A stretch of DNA of 51,727 nucleotides from Candidatus Thalassarchaeum sp. (GCA_022449945.1 JAKURM010000004.1:1-51727), one strand, 5' to 3'; positions 29,193 through 38,759 are shown, numbered from the stretch's first letter. A program made the numbers and translations. The notes: generated by a model from the sequence alone, not told the origin.

Positions 29193-30767
29193 ATGCTCTC
29201 GATGACGTCAAAATCCGCGAGCACTCCCATTATTATCGCTATTGTTCTCATTTCGTTGTCACACCATCATCCGAGTATACCAGAGCCTCTGCAAGACTGT
29301 GAAGCACTATTTACTAACACCAGCAACTCATCTGCGAATTTCACTTCTGCAGGAACCTCAACTGTTGCACTTTCTGGAGAACCGGCTCACGTCGGGGACG
29401 AGGTGGTTGCCTCGATTCTTGTCAGTAACATCGGTCATTCTACCGGATTTGCGACTTTAAACATCGAAAACGATGAAATTGGAAAATCCTATTCAGGTGA
29501 CCCTGTTGAAATTACACCAGGTTCAAGCAGGGAGATCATGACCTCGATTTTTCCGTTAAATCACGGTCCAATATCATACAGTTGGTGGGTTTCTAGTAAC
29601 GGTTCGAATGTAAACCAGAGCCTAATGGGGGATTTTAGTGTAGAGGTCCTTGCTAAGCAGTCAATTTCAACATCGATTGACAACTACGATTGGAGTGCAA
29701 CTGAAGGACTTCAGATTGATGTTTCACTATACCTATCATCTGGAAGCTCCCGAGAAGTAATTTTGGATGTTTTTGGTTCGCTAAAGGAAACTTCCTATCA
29801 TCTACAGAGTGTGGCAATTGATCTAGATCCCGGACGCAGGAACTTCCATTTTGAACTCGGAAGTCCCAATTCCGAAACTGTCGCGATAGAGTTGACCACC
29901 ATCGGTTGGCTACCTAATGCTGATTCAGTAAATTCATCATCAATTGAAGTAAACTCACCTTTGGCTGATCCTAGTCAACTGTCTGTAGAAGTTACAGTGA
30001 CAACCATGGAACCCACAGCAGGTGAACCGCTTCGATTGAAGGTGAATCTAACTAATGGTGATGACATGCAAGCCCAGAGTGGAAAAATTAGAGTGCTCAG
30101 AAGTTCAGACCAGACAATATTGGCCGAGTCGTTGATTTCCGCCGTAAATCCCGGCGTTTCCATAAGCCATGAACTCGTCATTCCATCGTGGCCTGATTCA
30201 GATAGCGCTCAATTGGAGGTCATATGGATGTATGGTGACCTTTCATCATCCAAATTTCACTCTTTAGAATCATCAGTCGAAGAGGGGGGGTTTTCTCTTC
30301 CATTCGACATTTCGGCTGCGTTATTTGGCGTTTTGTCTGGCGTAGTCATAGTCCTGTCCGGACGTCTCGTCTGGCGAGCCGCGTCATCCAGAACACCTAC
30401 TACCTCTGAATCACGAATTAGGGAAACCAGAGTTGAAAGGGACTCACGGTCCAAGAATAAGAAATTGAAAGAGGTTCCTTGTCCATTCTGCGAGCAGCGA
30501 CTATCGGTACCCGCCGACCACGTTGGCGATGCAAAATGTCCTTCCTGCTCAATGCAGTTCAGCGTAATGGGAGTAATGCCTGATTCCCCTACCCAATCAA
30601 AAAAGAACCTAGGGGAAAAAATAACGATTTTTCCAAAATCCAAGTCATCCAGCGATCTTTTACAGTGCCCGGAATGCGATCAGACCCTCAAAGTCCCAAT
30701 GGAAAAGAGGCCCGTGCAGTCTCGCTGTCCCGTGTGTAAAATAGAATTCATGGCCGAATTAGAGTGA
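29193..30767 (+). CDS. Surface-exposed protein with C-terminal TM and two cytoplasmic zinc ribbons
   Basis: N-term signal TSKSASTPIIIAIVLISL; Ig/CARDB-like repeats; TM AALFGVLSGVVIVLSG; CPFC..CPSC and CPEC..CPVC. Confidence 0.75.
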   Translation: MLSMTSKSASTPIIIAIVLISLSHHHPSIPEPLQDCEALFTNTSNSSANFTSAGTSTVALSGEPAHVGDEVVASILVSNIGHSTGFATLNIENDEIGKSYSGDPVEITPGSSREIMTSIFPLNHGPISYSWWVSSNGSNVNQSLMGDFSVEVLAKQSISTSIDNYDWSATEGLQIDVSLYLSSGSSREVILDVFGSLKETSYHLQSVAIDLDPGRRNFHFELGSPNSETVAIELTTIGWLPNADSVNSSSIEVNSPLADPSQLSVEVTVTTMEPTAGEPLRLKVNLTNGDDMQAQSGKIRVLRSSDQTILAESLISAVNPGVSISHELVIPSWPDSDSAQLEVIWMYGDLSSSKFHSLESSVEEGGFSLPFDISAALFGVLSGVVIVLSGRLVWRAASSRTPTTSESRIRETRVERDSRSKNKKLKEVPCPFCEQRLSVPADHVGDAKCPSCSMQFSVMGVMPDSPTQSKKNLGEKITIFPKSKSSSDLLQCPECDQTLKVPMEKRPVQSRCPVCKIEFMAELE

Positions 30768-30771
30768 TATA

Positions 30772-31446
30772 ATGACTGAATTCAGTGAAATAGAACAAAT
30801 GTACTTGAAATCAATTTTCGAGGTACATAGTTCGACTCCCGATGCAATAGTAAAGACCACACAATTGGCCCAGATTATGGATATCGCTCCTGCATCGGCT
30901 ACTGAAATGATCCAACGCCTGTCCGAACGAGGCGTGGTCACTCACATCCCTTATCGTGGGTTCCGCCTTACTCCAGAAGGATTCCAATTAGCTGCAAGAA
31001 TAAAACGTAGGGAGGGGTTGGTGAAGATTCTGCTCGCTGATGTAATAGGTTACAAGGGTAACATCAAGGAGGTCGCATGCAGAATGGAACACGCGATCGA
31101 TGATGACTTGGAGACGACTCTCGACAGGTTCCTAGGCTACCCTGAACACGATAACGATGGAAACAGGATTCCTGGGATTCAGAGGGAAATCGATTCACCC
31201 ATAATCGGCTCACTACTGCCTCTTTCCAATCTTCCCGAGGGGTCATATGCGACTATAGAACTGCTAGCATCAGATGTGGTCGACGGAATCACACTTTCCG
31301 AGGCCGGCCTTAGAGTTGGAGAAACAATTTCAAAGAATGAAGGAAAGATATACTTGGGAGGCACAGCGATTAGTGTGTCACCGAGCCTATCCATGTGTGT
31401 CATTGCTAGAGTTACTGAGATGGGGGCGGATACCGATGAGGGATGA
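30772..31446 (+). CDS. DtxR/MntR-family metal-dependent regulator
   Basis: EIEQMYLKSIFEV..TTQLAQIMDIAPASATEMIQRLSERGVVTHIPYRGFRLTPEG..RMEHAIDDDLETTLDRFLGYPEHD. Confidence 0.88.
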   Translation: MTEFSEIEQMYLKSIFEVHSSTPDAIVKTTQLAQIMDIAPASATEMIQRLSERGVVTHIPYRGFRLTPEGFQLAARIKRREGLVKILLADVIGYKGNIKEVACRMEHAIDDDLETTLDRFLGYPEHDNDGNRIPGIQREIDSPIIGSLLPLSNLPEGSYATIELLASDVVDGITLSEAGLRVGETISKNEGKIYLGGTAISVSPSLSMCVIARVTEMGADTDEG

Positions 31447-33010
31447 TGCTGAACGGAAGTTACTCGAAGTTGAATCTGAAATGGAGTCGATGCTTGCAGC
31501 ACTTGAGGAGGGGCCTGAATCAGAAATAGAGGCCCATCTGATGGATAGTTCTAACAAAGAACCTTCTGAATCGAATTACAAGAGGTCACTGAAGGCAAGA
31601 GAGTCGGTTCTGACTGGTGTCGACGACCTGCTGATAAGCGGAGGAGCGAGGCTTATCCTGCTGCTGCCGATTATTGTTGTAGTACTTTTTGGATTTGCAC
31701 AGTCATTCCGCGACTCAGAGCCAGAGTGGTGGACAGGAAGCGTGAGTGGCCTATTACTGGATCTAAGTATTTCGAAAGCAATCTATCTTCTCGCACTGGT
31801 AATAATGGTAGCTGACTTGGTTCTATTGTTCGTTCTCCATTATCTGATGTGGTTGACTAGAAGGATTTTCAAGTTGGAGAGTGATGAAATTACAAGATCG
31901 GGAGTCACATTCCGAAGTGCCCATGGATACACGGAAATGAAGGCCGTAATTGACGGTTCTACTAGTCAGCTTAACCTGACTACATCACTGATGATAATTG
32001 CGACATTATTTCTTTCCCTAGCTCTGAACTTCTCTACAGATACGCAAGGAGTTCCCGTTCTAATTGCACTATCTACGGGTGCACTTCTTTCGGGGCACAG
32101 TGTCTACATGGTTTCGGATAGGCCAAGATTCAACACGGTAAATCCATGGGGACTATTAGATGCATTCTCTCCGCCAATTCATCCTGCTCTTCTCAACAAA
32201 CCGTTCACAGATGTTATCCGAGCCCATGTGGATCCTCTTCTTGCAGTAAGAGTTTCGAAATATGTCTCTTCATTCAATAGTAACCTACGCAAGGGCATCT
32301 CCCTTTCCGATCTCCAAGAGTACATTTTGCAAATGTTGCATATGCTGAGGTCAGGTATCATTGATGAGGATGAGTTTCAGGCTGCACTCGAATCGGTCGT
32401 CGATGCAAAAACGATAGACCAAATTATCAACCACCCAGATCTTGGTGAGGAGACACTGGAAAGGCTATTGAGCCACGCAAGAAGTAGATGCGCACCATTC
32501 TTTAGGCTCAATGATAGGCTTCGGATGCATATTAACAACACGTCCAATTCAGGAATTTGGTTCGATGTAGACATGGAGAACCTAACGCTTGGTCAGGCAA
32601 ATCTGTTTGCGTTCGTACTGAATCAGACTGAACAGAGCCAAGATCTGATTATCAGGGTTCAGACTCCTGACTTTCGACCCAATGAATGCGTCTATAGGCT
32701 AAGGGTAGAGCCCCAAGACGTATCAAATCTAGAAGGCATGCCACTATACCAGAAGATATCTGAATCGATGCTTGAGTCAGGGATAATTTGGCAGACCCTT
32801 ATTCCTTCTTCGATGGGGGACGCAACTGTAACTGTAAGGCTCGAAGACTCGGCAGGAAACCTAATTTCCGGCAAGGTTCTAACCGCCCAAGTCAGATCCG
32901 ACCTCTTTACCAGACTTAGAATGACAACCGGTGCCGTATTCATGATTGGGGCCGCACTAGCCATAGTATCTCCAATGCTTCCATTCGTAGCCAATTTGCT
33001 TGGTCTTTAG
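31436..33010 (+). CDS. Membrane protein of unknown function
   Basis: ATG at 31436 overlaps the DtxR stop; several TM segments (LILLLPIIVVVLFGFA, AIYLLALVIMVADLVLLFVL, C-terminal VFMIGAALAIVSPMLPFVANLLGL). Confidence 0.72.
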   Translation: MRDDAERKLLEVESEMESMLAALEEGPESEIEAHLMDSSNKEPSESNYKRSLKARESVLTGVDDLLISGGARLILLLPIIVVVLFGFAQSFRDSEPEWWTGSVSGLLLDLSISKAIYLLALVIMVADLVLLFVLHYLMWLTRRIFKLESDEITRSGVTFRSAHGYTEMKAVIDGSTSQLNLTTSLMIIATLFLSLALNFSTDTQGVPVLIALSTGALLSGHSVYMVSDRPRFNTVNPWGLLDAFSPPIHPALLNKPFTDVIRAHVDPLLAVRVSKYVSSFNSNLRKGISLSDLQEYILQMLHMLRSGIIDEDEFQAALESVVDAKTIDQIINHPDLGEETLERLLSHARSRCAPFFRLNDRLRMHINNTSNSGIWFDVDMENLTLGQANLFAFVLNQTEQSQDLIIRVQTPDFRPNECVYRLRVEPQDVSNLEGMPLYQKISESMLESGIIWQTLIPSSMGDATVTVRLEDSAGNLISGKVLTAQVRSDLFTRLRMTTGAVFMIGAALAIVSPMLPFVANLLGL

Positions 33011-33044
33011 TTCGTTTCAATAAGGTGACTACACTCGCGAGCAT

Positions 33045-34028
33045 ATGGGACCCGAGGAATCGAGGGACGACGATCTCAGAACTAGGCTTCATGCTATGGA
33101 GTCCAAACTGAAGAGAATGAGGGATCAGAGGGGCTCCCATAACGAGGCAGCCCGACGGGCGGCCGACTCACGGAATTCTGTTCAAGAGCAGGGAAGGGAG
33201 CTAAGGGACTCCATCAAGTCAAAAATGGAGGAACAGAAAGAAGTACGGGCAAAGGCCAAATTCCATCAGGCTAGGAGAGATGAGATCCAGAAAAATGTGA
33301 GACAGCTAATTTCCAGGAAGAAGGGCAGGAGGGACGATGGACCAGGAAAATCTGTAGTTATTCAACTGTCTGAGACTATGGGGGAGATTGAAAAAATCGA
33401 AAATAGGATTATGACAGACGGCGGGCTATCATTGGAGAAGGAGAATAATCTAATCAAGAAGCTGAAATCACTAATTTCACGTCGTGAAGAGTTGATTCCT
33501 TCAGTCGAAGAACACCAGATTATTTCTATCGACTTGAGCGATATGGACGAATCGATACAGCGTCTTAGAGCCGAGGCAGACAACGAGCACCAGAAAATGA
33601 TTGATCAGAATAAGCTAGCCGATGAGATTTGGAACGATATCAAGCCCCTGTTCGAAGAGCGGGATTTCCTAAGGGGAGAGGGGGACAGACTCCACTCAAT
33701 TTTCGTTAGCGAGAGAGAAAAATCAGATGAAACTCACTCATCAATTGTTGAGATGCTTGCAAAGGTGAATGAAATCAAGGATGAGATTAAGTCCCAATGG
33801 CTAGAGCGTGAGAGATTGGTGAGGGATCACAACAAATCAGTAAGGGAGGCCTTGAAGACACCAGATCAAGATGAAAATATGGTGGACGATCTCTCAAAAA
33901 GACTCATCGAGGGGGGCTCTATTACGTTTGGTGGAACTGTCCCACCATCATCTGAGGAATTAGAACCGAGTAATAGCAACAAGAAAACTACTCGGAGATT
34001 GGGTACTAGCAGAGGGGGGAAAAGGTGA
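33045..34028 (+). CDS. Coiled-coil protein (COG1340-like) with basic C-terminal tail
   Basis: Heptad-rich; tail KKTTRRLGTSRGGKR like the 27309 gene. Confidence 0.75.
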   Translation: MGPEESRDDDLRTRLHAMESKLKRMRDQRGSHNEAARRAADSRNSVQEQGRELRDSIKSKMEEQKEVRAKAKFHQARRDEIQKNVRQLISRKKGRRDDGPGKSVVIQLSETMGEIEKIENRIMTDGGLSLEKENNLIKKLKSLISRREELIPSVEEHQIISIDLSDMDESIQRLRAEADNEHQKMIDQNKLADEIWNDIKPLFEERDFLRGEGDRLHSIFVSEREKSDETHSSIVEMLAKVNEIKDEIKSQWLERERLVRDHNKSVREALKTPDQDENMVDDLSKRLIEGGSITFGGTVPPSSEELEPSNSNKKTTRRLGTSRGGKR

Positions 34029-35018
34029 CTACCATCCTCGTTCTTCAAGCCTGACTTCAAGGCTGTCTATCTCCAGACCAGGCATCGCCTCTCCCACCAT
34101 CTCACTTGCTTCTGCAACAATGCCCTGATCATCAAAATGATGCGTGGCCAGAACTATTGCCTCTGCAGTGTTTTTTGGATCAGAACTCTTGAAAATTCCT
34201 GACCCTACAAATATTCCATCCATTCCATGCTTCATCATCAAAGCAGCATCTGATGGTGTCGCAATCCCCCCTGCAGAAAATGTAACCACTGGAAGTCTGC
34301 TTTGAGAAATCACATCATTCAATACCGACCCAATCTCATTACGAAGATATTCGAAATCACCAAATGGAGTTGATGAAACCTTCACCCCGAGTTCCGAAGA
34401 GTTCTCTAATCTCTTGTAACCATCCATTATCACGTCTATCATTCCTTCCAGCTTGGATTTGTTTGCACCCTTCGCCTCTTCTATCTCATAAGATACAAGC
34501 CTGGCATGTTCCACAGCACTGACTACGTTCCCAGTCCCAGCCTCTCCCTTTGTCCTAATCATTGCAGCCCCTTCTGAAATTCTCCTGACGGCTTCGCCCA
34601 GGCTCGTACAACCGCATACGAAAGGGATGGTGAAGTCATTCTTTGCTATATGGAAGAATGGATCTGCTGGGGTCAAGACCTCTGACTCATCAACCATGTC
34701 AACGCCAAGCGCCTCGAGAACACGAGCCTCCTCATCATGTCCAATTCTGGCCTTTGCCATTACTGGAATGCTAGTTGTTTCGATAATTTCTTTGATTAGC
34801 TGAGGATGACTCATTCTGGCAACTCCTCCACTAGAACGAATGTCAGCAGGTACTCTTTCCAATGCCATTACTGATACAGCACCCGCGTCTTCGGCTATAT
34901 GCGCCTGTTCAGGAGTAACTACGTCCATCACCACCCCTCCCTGTTGCATTTTAGCAAAACCGCGCTTCAGCAGTTCCGTACCATGCCTCATGGTCTGTAG
35001 ATCTAACCTATCTGACAC
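34029..35018 (-). CDS. pdxS: Pyridoxal 5'-phosphate synthase lyase subunit PdxS
   Basis: [60 protein letters not shown]. Confidence 0.97.
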   Translation of the reverse strand: MSDRLDLQTMRHGTELLKRGFAKMQQGGVVMDVVTPEQAHIAEDAGAVSVMALERVPADIRSSGGVARMSHPQLIKEIIETTSIPVMAKARIGHDEEARVLEALGVDMVDESEVLTPADPFFHIAKNDFTIPFVCGCTSLGEAVRRISEGAAMIRTKGEAGTGNVVSAVEHARLVSYEIEEAKGANKSKLEGMIDVIMDGYKRLENSSELGVKVSSTPFGDFEYLRNEIGSVLNDVISQSRLPVVTFSAGGIATPSDAALMMKHGMDGIFVGSGIFKSSDPKNTAEAIVLATHHFDDQGIVAEASEMVGEAMPGLEIDSLEVRLEERGW

Positions 35019-35069
35019 GCCCAGCGCTTCGGGTTTACATTGAAGAACCTATGTCCTGATGGGCTATGC

Positions 35070-35348
35070 TCACGAATCGGCTAAGACTGGTGAGTCTCCC
35101 TCTGCTAGCGGAAGCCCCGGCGACTCCTCTTCATTCTTTACCAACCATTCCATTTGGTCATCAGGGAGATCAATATCTGCATATATCGCCTCGGCAGGAC
35201 ACTCGGGAACGCAAGCTGCACAATCTATACACTCGTCAGGGTCAATGACGAGGTATTCTTCGGCTTCCCTAAAGGCCTCGACTGGACAGACGTGTACACA
35301 GTCTTGATATTTGCAGCGCACGCAGGCACTGGTTACTACATATGTCAT
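35070..35348 (-). CDS. Ferredoxin (7Fe-type FdxA-like)
   Basis: [34 protein letters not shown]. Confidence 0.9.
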   Translation of the reverse strand: MTYVVTSACVRCKYQDCVHVCPVEAFREAEEYLVIDPDECIDCAACVPECPAEAIYADIDLPDDQMEWLVKNEEESPGLPLAEGDSPVLADS

Positions 35349-35393
35349 ATGAAAATCTTGGACTCACGAATAGCATATCAACGCTTTCGTCAC

Positions 35394-35828
35394 TCAACGC
35401 GAATCAATTAGTTCTCGGAGAAACTTCTCTGCCACGGACAAAACATCTTCTTTGGGGTAAACCTCCAATTTGAATGTCCCCTTTATCACAGGACCATCTC
35501 CTTCACAGTCCAGAGACACATCACCCCGCACAAGTTTCTATAAGGATGACCTGACATGGATTACCATATCCTCGACAATCCTCCCTGCAAGATCATCATC
35601 AATTATCATGAAAATCTGCTCCTTCCCAAATCTGCACAATGAGGCAGCCGCTACTTTCTTCTTCATATTTGCAACAATCATTACCATTGGAGAACCATGT
35701 GCGGACTTACTGTGATTGATGGATATCTCAGACTCGCTACCAACGAACCATCGCATTGCCTCGGAAATTATCTCAATGTCATCCACTGCACTTGCATGAA
35801 CTCTCCATGACCCGCCGTGGATTCTCAT
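35394..35828 (-). pseudogene. COG1325-like (predicted RNA-binding/exosome-associated) protein interrupted by an in-frame TAG at 35538-35540
   Basis: MRIHGGSWRVHASAVDDIEIISEAMRWF..AHGSPMVMIVANMKKKVAAASLCRFGKEQIFMIIDDDLAGRIVEDMVIHVRSSL*KLVRGDVSLDCEGDGPVIKGTFKLEVYPKEDVLSVAEKFLRELIDSR, then TGA; same frame on both sides of TAG. Confidence 0.55.
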
Positions 35829-35958
35829 ACAATGCCCTAGCATCGAATGACCTTCAATGCGCCGTACGAATATTCCTAATCCCGGGATTCCGTTCAAATA
35901 CTGGTGGTAGTTCGGACGGCTCGCGAACGGGGTAGCCCCCGATAGAGGAGTTGTCATA

Positions 35959-36891
35959 ATGGCCAAAGGTGCATCGGCTAGAGCGGCAGCTCGAAGGCAG
36001 AAAGACAAATGGAAGGCAAAGCGCTGGTTCTCCATCAGGGCTCCCAGAAATCCCTGGTCGTTCAAGGTCATTGGAGAGACCATAGCGGAAGAGGAATCTA
36101 TGCTCGTCGGCCGTCCCTATGAGGTCATGCAGAGCGATCTGGATGGGGACTTCTCCAAGATGCACGTCAAAATCAAGTTCAGAATAAAGGACGTCGTAGG
36201 AAACGATGCTCTAACCGAGTTCGTTGGCCACGATGTGATGAAGGACTTCGTCAGAAGACAAATTAGGCGCGACAGAGGGAAAGTTGACGATACGATTGAT
36301 GTCGTGACCGATGACGGCTTCTTCATCAGGATTAAGCCGTTCATAGTTACTCGTTCCAGAGTCAAAGGGAGTCAGAAGCAGGAAACTCGTAGTGTTGCTA
36401 GGAATGAGGTAATTACATTCTGTGCGAAGGCTACCTGGATAGGTGTTCAGCAGGCACTATTGGATGGTTCTCTAGAGGAAAGGGTAACTAAGGCCGTTTC
36501 CAAGATTCAGCCAGTCCGTGCTGTCTTCTTCCGTAGGAGTCAACTGATACAGGATGGCGTGGTAATTGACGATGGACCAACACTCGAAGAAGTAAAAGCA
36601 GCTGAGAAGGAGTCAATAGAGGCAGCAAATAAGAGCTCCGAAGACGAGGGAATTGAGCCTGAAGAAGCAGATGTTGAAACCGAAGAGTTAGCAGAAATAG
36701 GAGACGCTGAAATATCGGATGACGCCATTACCGAGGATCAAAACGTAAGTGAAAAACCATCCGAAGAAGTAGAAGAGACAAGCCCAGATTTCGAATCAAT
36801 GACGGTTGTACAATTGAAAGAATTGCTGAAGAAGGCAGGCAAGCCAGTTTCAGGAAAGAAAGCCGATTTGGTTGCCCGTCTTTCGGAGTGA
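35959..36891 (+). CDS. rps3ae: Ribosomal protein S3Ae (eS1) with acidic linker and C-terminal SAP domain
   Basis: KWKAKRWFSIRAPRNPW..ETIAEEESMLVGRPYEV; C-term MTVVQLKELLKKAGKPVSGKKADLVARLSE. Confidence 0.9.
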   Translation: MAKGASARAAARRQKDKWKAKRWFSIRAPRNPWSFKVIGETIAEEESMLVGRPYEVMQSDLDGDFSKMHVKIKFRIKDVVGNDALTEFVGHDVMKDFVRRQIRRDRGKVDDTIDVVTDDGFFIRIKPFIVTRSRVKGSQKQETRSVARNEVITFCAKATWIGVQQALLDGSLEERVTKAVSKIQPVRAVFFRRSQLIQDGVVIDDGPTLEEVKAAEKESIEAANKSSEDEGIEPEEADVETEELAEIGDAEISDDAITEDQNVSEKPSEEVEETSPDFESMTVVQLKELLKKAGKPVSGKKADLVARLSE

Positions 36892-36895
36892 GGAG

Positions 36896-37657
36896 ATGCC
36901 CCGCATTGCGGTGCTTTGCGGAACAGGAATGAGCGAGTTCGCAACAGCCCTATCTTCTAATGGAGTATCTCTATCTGATTGCATGATTGCCGAATCCCCT
37001 TGGGGTGAGGTGCCACTATCCATGGTCAAGATGGAACGTGGAGAGGTGGTTATTATTGATCGCCACTACTCAAATTCAAATTCCAGGACCCCTCCCCATT
37101 CGATTAATCACAGGGCCAATGTTCATGCCGCAATTAGCAGTCATCCAGACATGGTAGTTAGCGTAAATTCCGTAGGGTCAATTCGTTCAGATTTGAAACC
37201 TGGAATGGTGACAGTGGCCGGCGACGTTCTCGATCTGTCCATAAGGCCGTGGACATTTCATGATGACAACGCAATTCACGCCGATCGAACCTCGATTTTC
37301 AGTAAAGAAGCCTCAAACACGTGCAGCAAAGCAATTTCCACAGTGCAGGATACATCCCCCAAAGGCATTGTAGTTGCCCAATGCGTAGGCCCACAATTCG
37401 AGAGCCCGGCAGAAATAGATGCTCTCGAGCGATTAGGTGCCGATGTCGTCGGAATGACTCTCGGACCCGAGTCAAGACTGATTTCCGAAAAGATGCTGCC
37501 ATATGTCTGCCTTCCATGTTGCTCTAATTGGGCAGCTGGACGAACACCCGGTGACCCTGCTGCAGAAATCTCACACCACGAAGTCGATGCTATTGCTTCT
37601 GGAATGAGGAATGTTGTAGCATTATGCATCACTTCTCTACTAGATGAACTACAGTAG
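36896..37657 (+). CDS. MTAP/PNP-family nucleoside phosphorylase
   Basis: VVIIDRHYSN..PPHSINHRANVHA..VSVNSVGSIRSDLKPG..AQCVGPQFESPAEIDALERLGADVVGMTLGPES. Confidence 0.87.
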   Translation: MPRIAVLCGTGMSEFATALSSNGVSLSDCMIAESPWGEVPLSMVKMERGEVVIIDRHYSNSNSRTPPHSINHRANVHAAISSHPDMVVSVNSVGSIRSDLKPGMVTVAGDVLDLSIRPWTFHDDNAIHADRTSIFSKEASNTCSKAISTVQDTSPKGIVVAQCVGPQFESPAEIDALERLGADVVGMTLGPESRLISEKMLPYVCLPCCSNWAAGRTPGDPAAEISHHEVDAIASGMRNVVALCITSLLDELQ

Positions 37658-37670
37658 TATCAATATCCAA

Positions 37671-38195
37671 CTATCCAAAGAATTCTAGTTGTAATTCAGA
37701 AACATGGTCTCGCGAAATAGCATTTGAGTATGCTTCCAAGGGTTCTTTATTCAACTCTAGAAACTGCTTGCCAAAATTGAATGGCTGCAGGATACTCAGA
37801 GCCTGTTCATTATGGCCTAATATTGAGAGAGATGCCGCCAGCGCTTCTACAGATGACAATCGGCCGGCCTTTCCCCAAGAAACAGGGTTTGCGGGGAGTA
37901 AAATCGGCAGAATTCTACTCTCCAAATTCGTCTTACCTTCGATGAAATTTATAGACTCATGAATTTTTTTCCATGAGCAGTCAAGAACCACCAATGAAGC
38001 ACCCAATTCGATTAATTCCCTGTCTTCGGGTCCCATTATGACCGTTGAATTTGGATCAAGAAGATAGCCTCTGCGGGGGGCCAAATCTGCCTTATTGTGA
38101 ACCCTTGCAAGTCCCTGTTTTCCTAACTTCCTTGCTGTGCATTTTCTCGGGTCATCCTGTGCTAGATGAATGACATGAAGTGGTACAAGGCTCAC
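37671..38195 (-). CDS. tsr3: Tsr3-like rRNA aminocarboxypropyltransferase
   Basis: DDPRKCTARKLGK..VVLDCSWKK..RILPILLPANPVSWGKAGRLSSVEALAASLSILGHNEQA..FNFGKQFLELN. Confidence 0.87.
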   Translation of the reverse strand: MSLVPLHVIHLAQDDPRKCTARKLGKQGLARVHNKADLAPRRGYLLDPNSTVIMGPEDRELIELGASLVVLDCSWKKIHESINFIEGKTNLESRILPILLPANPVSWGKAGRLSSVEALAASLSILGHNEQALSILQPFNFGKQFLELNKEPLEAYSNAISRDHVSELQLEFFG

Positions 38196-38198
38196 GTT

Positions 38199-38759
38199 CT
38201 ATCTCCTATTTCTTGCACCTTTCCTCGATACTCCGAGCCTTCGTGCTTTCTTCCGGGGAACTTTGCCCCTATCTTCAGTGCTGATTTTGGTTGCAGCATC
38301 CGAGATTGTCATCTCTCTATGGGATGCAGACTCTACAACTCGAGAATTACTTGGTGCAGACTCAACGAACAGTTTGACTCCCAGTGACTTCGAAATCTTC
38401 TCTAATATCGTATCCGTGGGCCTAATTCCATTTTCTGCCTTTTGTATTGCAGAGACCTTCAGGTTCATTGACTTAGCTAATTCAGACTGAGACAATCCCT
38501 GATTCTCCCTGGCCCTCCTTATCCTCGAATGGAAGTCTGGAGCCAACTCAATTTCATCCTTTGTCATGATGTCAACTCCCGAAATCCCTTTCCCGACTAC
38601 GTGGCTTTCAGGAGCAGCATCAGGCAATTGCACGACCTTCCTCTCAACAACTAAGCCCATGGAATCGATACAATTGGTGCAGCAATCGAGAATTGTTCCG
38701 TGCACAGTAGACCTTCTGGTTGCGGTTCCTTCGATTCCGCATAACTCACATGTACCCAT
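38199..38759 (-). CDS. MBF1-like transcription factor (zinc ribbon + HTH_3)
   Basis: CELCG..CCTNC; SRIRRARENQGLSQSELAKSMNLKVSAIQKAENGIRPTDTILEKISKSLGVKL; tail KKARRLGVSRKGARNRR. Confidence 0.88.
   Translation of the reverse strand: MGTCELCGIEGTATRRSTVHGTILDCCTNCIDSMGLVVERKVVQLPDAAPESHVVGKGISGVDIMTKDEIELAPDFHSRIRRARENQGLSQSELAKSMNLKVSAIQKAENGIRPTDTILEKISKSLGVKLFVESAPSNSRVVESASHREMTISDAATKISTEDRGKVPRKKARRLGVSRKGARNRR

Noticed and set aside
30284-30294. G7T4 homopolymer tract in the surface zinc-ribbon gene, considered as a phase-variable or slippery site
   Set aside because: The reading frame continues correctly through it into the TM and zinc ribbons; a single short tract without alternative-frame product is not sufficient evidence.
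35538-35540. Pyrrolysine-type recoding of the amber codon
   Set aside because: TAG terminates several other genes in the window and no pyl genes are visible; mutation, error or readthrough is more likely without further evidence.
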